From contig NZ_LMIU01000006.1 of assembly GCF_001428845.1 (NCBI RefSeq), forward strand, positions 62,001-126,000: a stretch of DNA of 64,000 nt. The letters run 5' to 3'. Within the stretch, counting starts at the first letter, position 1. Every line of letters begins with the position of its first letter. Shown here one piece after another: positions 62,194 through 64,000 of the stretch. Made by a program: the position numbers and the translations under genes. The DNA comes from Achromobacter sp. Root83. GTDB taxonomy: Bacteria; Pseudomonadota; Gammaproteobacteria; Burkholderiales; Burkholderiaceae_B. The notes beneath the pieces are model-generated. The model ran no database searches and was not told the origin of the DNA. It saw only the letters and a list, made by a program, of their open reading frames with translations.

Positions 62194-62805
62194 TTAGCGG
62201 CCTCTCTCGAGCGCCGCCAGCGCCTGTTTCAGGTGTTCCAGTCCCGCGGGGGTATACGACAGGGACAACGCACGCTCATGGCCGGCGCTATCCATCTTCA
62301 GCAGCGACTTCCTGAGGATTTCGACGATCTTGTCGCCGTGGGCGGGGTGGAAGGCCTCGTACTGGTATTGCAGGAACACCAGGCACAACGCGTTTTCCAT
62401 CACCTGCACGTCCGCGTCCTGCTTGATGCCCTGTTTCATCAGGATCGCCGTTACGCGGTCCGCGACGCTGTCCGGGTAGCCCGCGCCCTTGATGATGTCT
62501 TCAGCGATGCGGGCATGATGCCGCATCAGCGCCTTGCGCCACGACAGATAGCCGATGCGCCCCTCCGGGTAGCTGTGGCGCGCGATCTCCCACCGTCCGA
62601 TATGCTGGCTTTTCGACGCCAGCAGCAGCGGCTCGGACGCATCGGGCGCCAGCTTCAGCACCCAGTCGTGCAGCTTCTCGGCCAGAAACAGCTCCTGCGG
62701 ACAGGTCTGGCCTTCCCAGGTGAACAAGTTGGGGTCCGCGCCGTTGTATTGGTCAAAAAGGCGCAGCGTCTGCTGCAGACGATCATTCATGCGTTGCGTT
62801 TCCAT
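62194..62805 (-). CDS. DUF4202 family protein
   Basis: A 203-residue soluble protein: DPNLFTWEGQTCPQELFLAE, KLHDWVLKLAPDASEPLLLA, then SQHIGRWEIARHSYPEGRIG and YLSWRKALMRHHARIAEDII. The conserved SQHIGRWEI...YPEGRxGYLxWR and histidines H67 (SQHIGRW) and HHAR match DUF4202, a family found in bacteria and eukaryotes with no known reaction, possibly an HD-like metal fold. It ends facing proQ across the hairpin. Confidence 0.88.
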   Translation of the reverse strand: METQRMNDRLQQTLRLFDQYNGADPNLFTWEGQTCPQELFLAEKLHDWVLKLAPDASEPLLLASKSQHIGRWEIARHSYPEGRIGYLSWRKALMRHHARIAEDIIKGAGYPDSVADRVTAILMKQGIKQDADVQVMENALCLVFLQYQYEAFHPAHGDKIVEILRKSLLKMDSAGHERALSLSYTPAGLEHLKQALAALERGR

Positions 62806-63213
62806 AGTGAATCGCCAGGAACGGCGCGCTGCCGGCGGAGGGGTTGATCATACCGCCGCCGTTGACCAGATCGACGGCTATGCCGAACGCTGAGCGAGAC
62901 AGGACACGCTTGGCATCCCAGTTGAGCCGCCGGGTCAACAGCGGTTTATACGCGTTCGCGGTACGGCTAACGTATGTCGCCGGCAGCCCGCCACGGTAGG
63001 AGCTGCTGAGCTGAATTGTCTATTTTTGCCGGTTTATCAACCGAACAAGGCTTCGATCAAGGCATTGATAACAATGCACTTTTATTGGATTTCCGACTGA
63101 ATCCTCGGATTTATTTGCCGGTTTATTTGCCGGTTTATTTGCTGGTTTCAGTTTCATGTGGACCGCTGCGCGTCACTTTGCGTGCGCGCTCCCCGCACGC
63201 GCTCCTTGCCAGC
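62806..63213. other. Gene-poor region with a short tandem repeat
   Basis: No supported gene in this 408 bp. The stretch is AT-richer near 63020-63150. It holds a three-copy 12-bp repeat (see separate entry). It separates the DUF4202 gene from the small Cys-motif protein gene, which also read leftward. Confidence 0.5.
63111..63146. repeat. 12-bp tandem repeat, three copies
   Basis: Unit TTATTTGCCGGT at 63111-63122 and 63123-63134, third copy TTATTTGCTGGT at 63135-63146 with one change. A similar single copy with TTTTGCCGGTTTAT lies near 63024. Function unknown; it is in a gene-poor AT-rich patch. Confidence 0.75.
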
Positions 63214-63567
63214 CTAACGCGGCAGTGCCGGGGTCAGCGGGCCCACGGGCGGCTGGCCGGGACGGGGCGGAATCGGAGGGAGCCTGGGCTGGGCCGGCCC
63301 TTTCAGGCCGGATTGGCCCTGCGGCTGGGAAGAAGACGCGCCCGCTGGCGGGTAGCGTGAGCCGGGACATGACGTGCCCAAGCAATCCCGGTCGATCTTT
63401 CCCGGGTCGACCTTTTTCGGACACGACGTGCCCAGGCAGGTGTCCGGCAGGGTACGCGCGGATTGCGGCGGCCGCGGCACGGTGGGCAGCGCGTCCCGCG
63501 CGTACGCCGGCGCGGTGCTCAACCCCGCCAATGCAGCCAATGCCGCCACGGCGATCAATGATTTCAT
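63214..63567 (-). CDS. Small exported protein with two CLGTSC motifs
   Basis: A 117-residue protein with signal peptide (MKSLIAVAALAALAGLSTAP, cleavage near AYARD). The mature part has two copies of CLGTSCP about 20 residues apart (DTCLGTSCPKK and DRDCLGTSCPGS), each a CxxxxC pair, then a Pro/Gln/Gly-rich tail (PPIPPRPGQPPVGPLTPALP). The repeated Cys pairs could form disulfides or bind metal. No family recognised. Confidence 0.75.
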   Translation of the reverse strand: MKSLIAVAALAALAGLSTAPAYARDALPTVPRPPQSARTLPDTCLGTSCPKKVDPGKIDRDCLGTSCPGSRYPPAGASSSQPQGQSGLKGPAQPRLPPIPPRPGQPPVGPLTPALPR

Positions 63568-63652
63568 CGCTACGCTCCACCGGGACTGTGTCTGCCCAGT
63601 GTGCGCCCATCCCCCGCCCCTCGCAAGGCGGGGACTGGCCGTGGCGCCTGCC

Positions 63653-64000
63653 TCAATCCAGGCGGATATCGGCGCTTTTCACCACCTTGGCCCAGCGCTC
63701 GCGCTCGCTGTTGAAGAACTGCGAGAGTTCGGCCGGATTCCGGGTGACGATCTCGGCGCCCTGCTCGTTCAGTTGCGCCGCGACCTCGGGCTGGCTGACG
63801 ATCTGCGCCATCAGCGTGGACAGGCGGGCCGCCACCGGGTCGGACATGGTGACGGGCGCCATCACGCCCTGCCAGGTACCCGACTCGAAGCCCGGCACGC
63901 CTTGTTCCGAAATCGTCGGAATGTTCGGCACGAGCTGCATGCGCTCTTTCTTGGAGATCGCGATCGGCCGCAACTTGCCGGACTTGATGTGCGGCAACGT
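63653..64000 (-). CDS. Bug-family substrate-binding protein (C-terminal part)
   Basis: The last about 115 residues of a tripartite tricarboxylate-type receptor; the start lies beyond the right edge. Typical end motifs are SGKLRPIAISKKERMQLVPN, PTISEQGVPGFESGTWQGVM and the C-terminal WAKVVKSADIRLD. It follows the same fold as the receptor at 55195 but is a distinct paralogue. The associated genes are outside the window. Confidence 0.9.
   Translation of the reverse strand, partial: TLPHIKSGKLRPIAISKKERMQLVPNIPTISEQGVPGFESGTWQGVMAPVTMSDPVAARLSTLMAQIVSQPEVAAQLNEQGAEIVTRNPAELSQFFNSERERWAKVVKSADIRLD

Noticed and set aside
63111-63146. Repeat as a CRISPR array
   Set aside because: Copies are only 12 bp, directly adjacent without spacers, and no cas genes are present.
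63016-63360. Plus-strand frame with a YLPVYLPVYL repeat
   Set aside because: The repeat comes from the 12-bp DNA repeat, and the frame has no signal or domain and runs against the leftward gene.
1-64000. Insertion sequences, prophage, integrase or tRNA attachment sites
   Set aside because: No transposase, integrase or phage structural gene and no tRNA-like sequence was recognised.

Overview
The window is GC-rich and densely coded, with no rRNA, tRNA, CRISPR array or insertion sequence that I can recognise. The gene content points to a free-living Betaproteobacterium, most likely Burkholderiales/Alcaligenaceae (Bordetella-Achromobacter type). The signs are Bug-type tripartite tricarboxylate receptors, many LysR regulators, Ku/LigD end joining, a short ProQ/FinO protein and many conserved Burkholderiales hypotheticals. 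This assignment is inferred from gene content only.

Layout. 1-5.9 kb (minus): a MoxR ATPase-DUF58-DUF4381-BatA-BatB cluster with a DUF1254/DUF1214 exported protein and an outer-membrane protein upstream. 5.9-13.8 kb: envelope genes (membrane protein, AraC regulator, DUF4239 protein, Omp85-type barrel, glycine-zipper and other lipoproteins, LapA-like protein, Tat-exported beta-carbonic anhydrase, OB-fold protein) and a decayed Fic gene. 13.8-32.3 kb: an unusual signalling region. It holds a cytochrome P450 with a twin-arginine leader, three closely related LysR regulators, two methyl-accepting chemotaxis proteins each next to a member of one small helical protein family, an aldehyde-dehydrogenase-like protein without its catalytic residues, a coupled c-di-GMP phosphodiesterase/diguanylate cyclase pair, a 239-residue helical protein of unknown function, a protein with a ribosome-modulation-factor-like motif, and a methyltransferase.

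32.4-42.8 kb: an active aldehyde dehydrogenase, a TTC38-like TPR protein, cytochrome b561, LigD and Ku (non-homologous end joining), small stress/envelope proteins, a PPK2 polyphosphate kinase, an RRM-like protein and a low-affinity iron permease family protein. 42.8-54.1 kb: a metal-uptake island of two divergent gene sets around a Fur-box-like site. Leftward are DUF2946-PepSY-DUF2946-TonB-dependent 'copper' receptor. Rightward are eight tightly packed genes in the order and family types of Pseudomonas fpvGHJKCDEF, the siderophore-iron reduction and release system.

54.1-60.1 kb: a LysR regulator divergent from a catabolic operon (Bug receptor, UxaA-type sugar-acid dehydratase, semialdehyde dehydrogenase, HpcH/HpaI aldolase), probably for uptake and breakdown of a sugar acid. 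60.1-64 kb: small exported proteins, ProQ with repeat-rich tails, a DUF4202 protein, a protein with twin CLGTSC motifs, and the C-terminal part of another Bug receptor.

The strongest leads for new biology are the repeated LysR/chemoreceptor/small-protein module (16.8-31.4 kb), the aldehyde dehydrogenase pseudoenzyme, the Tat-type P450, and the fpv-like operon beside a copper-type receptor.
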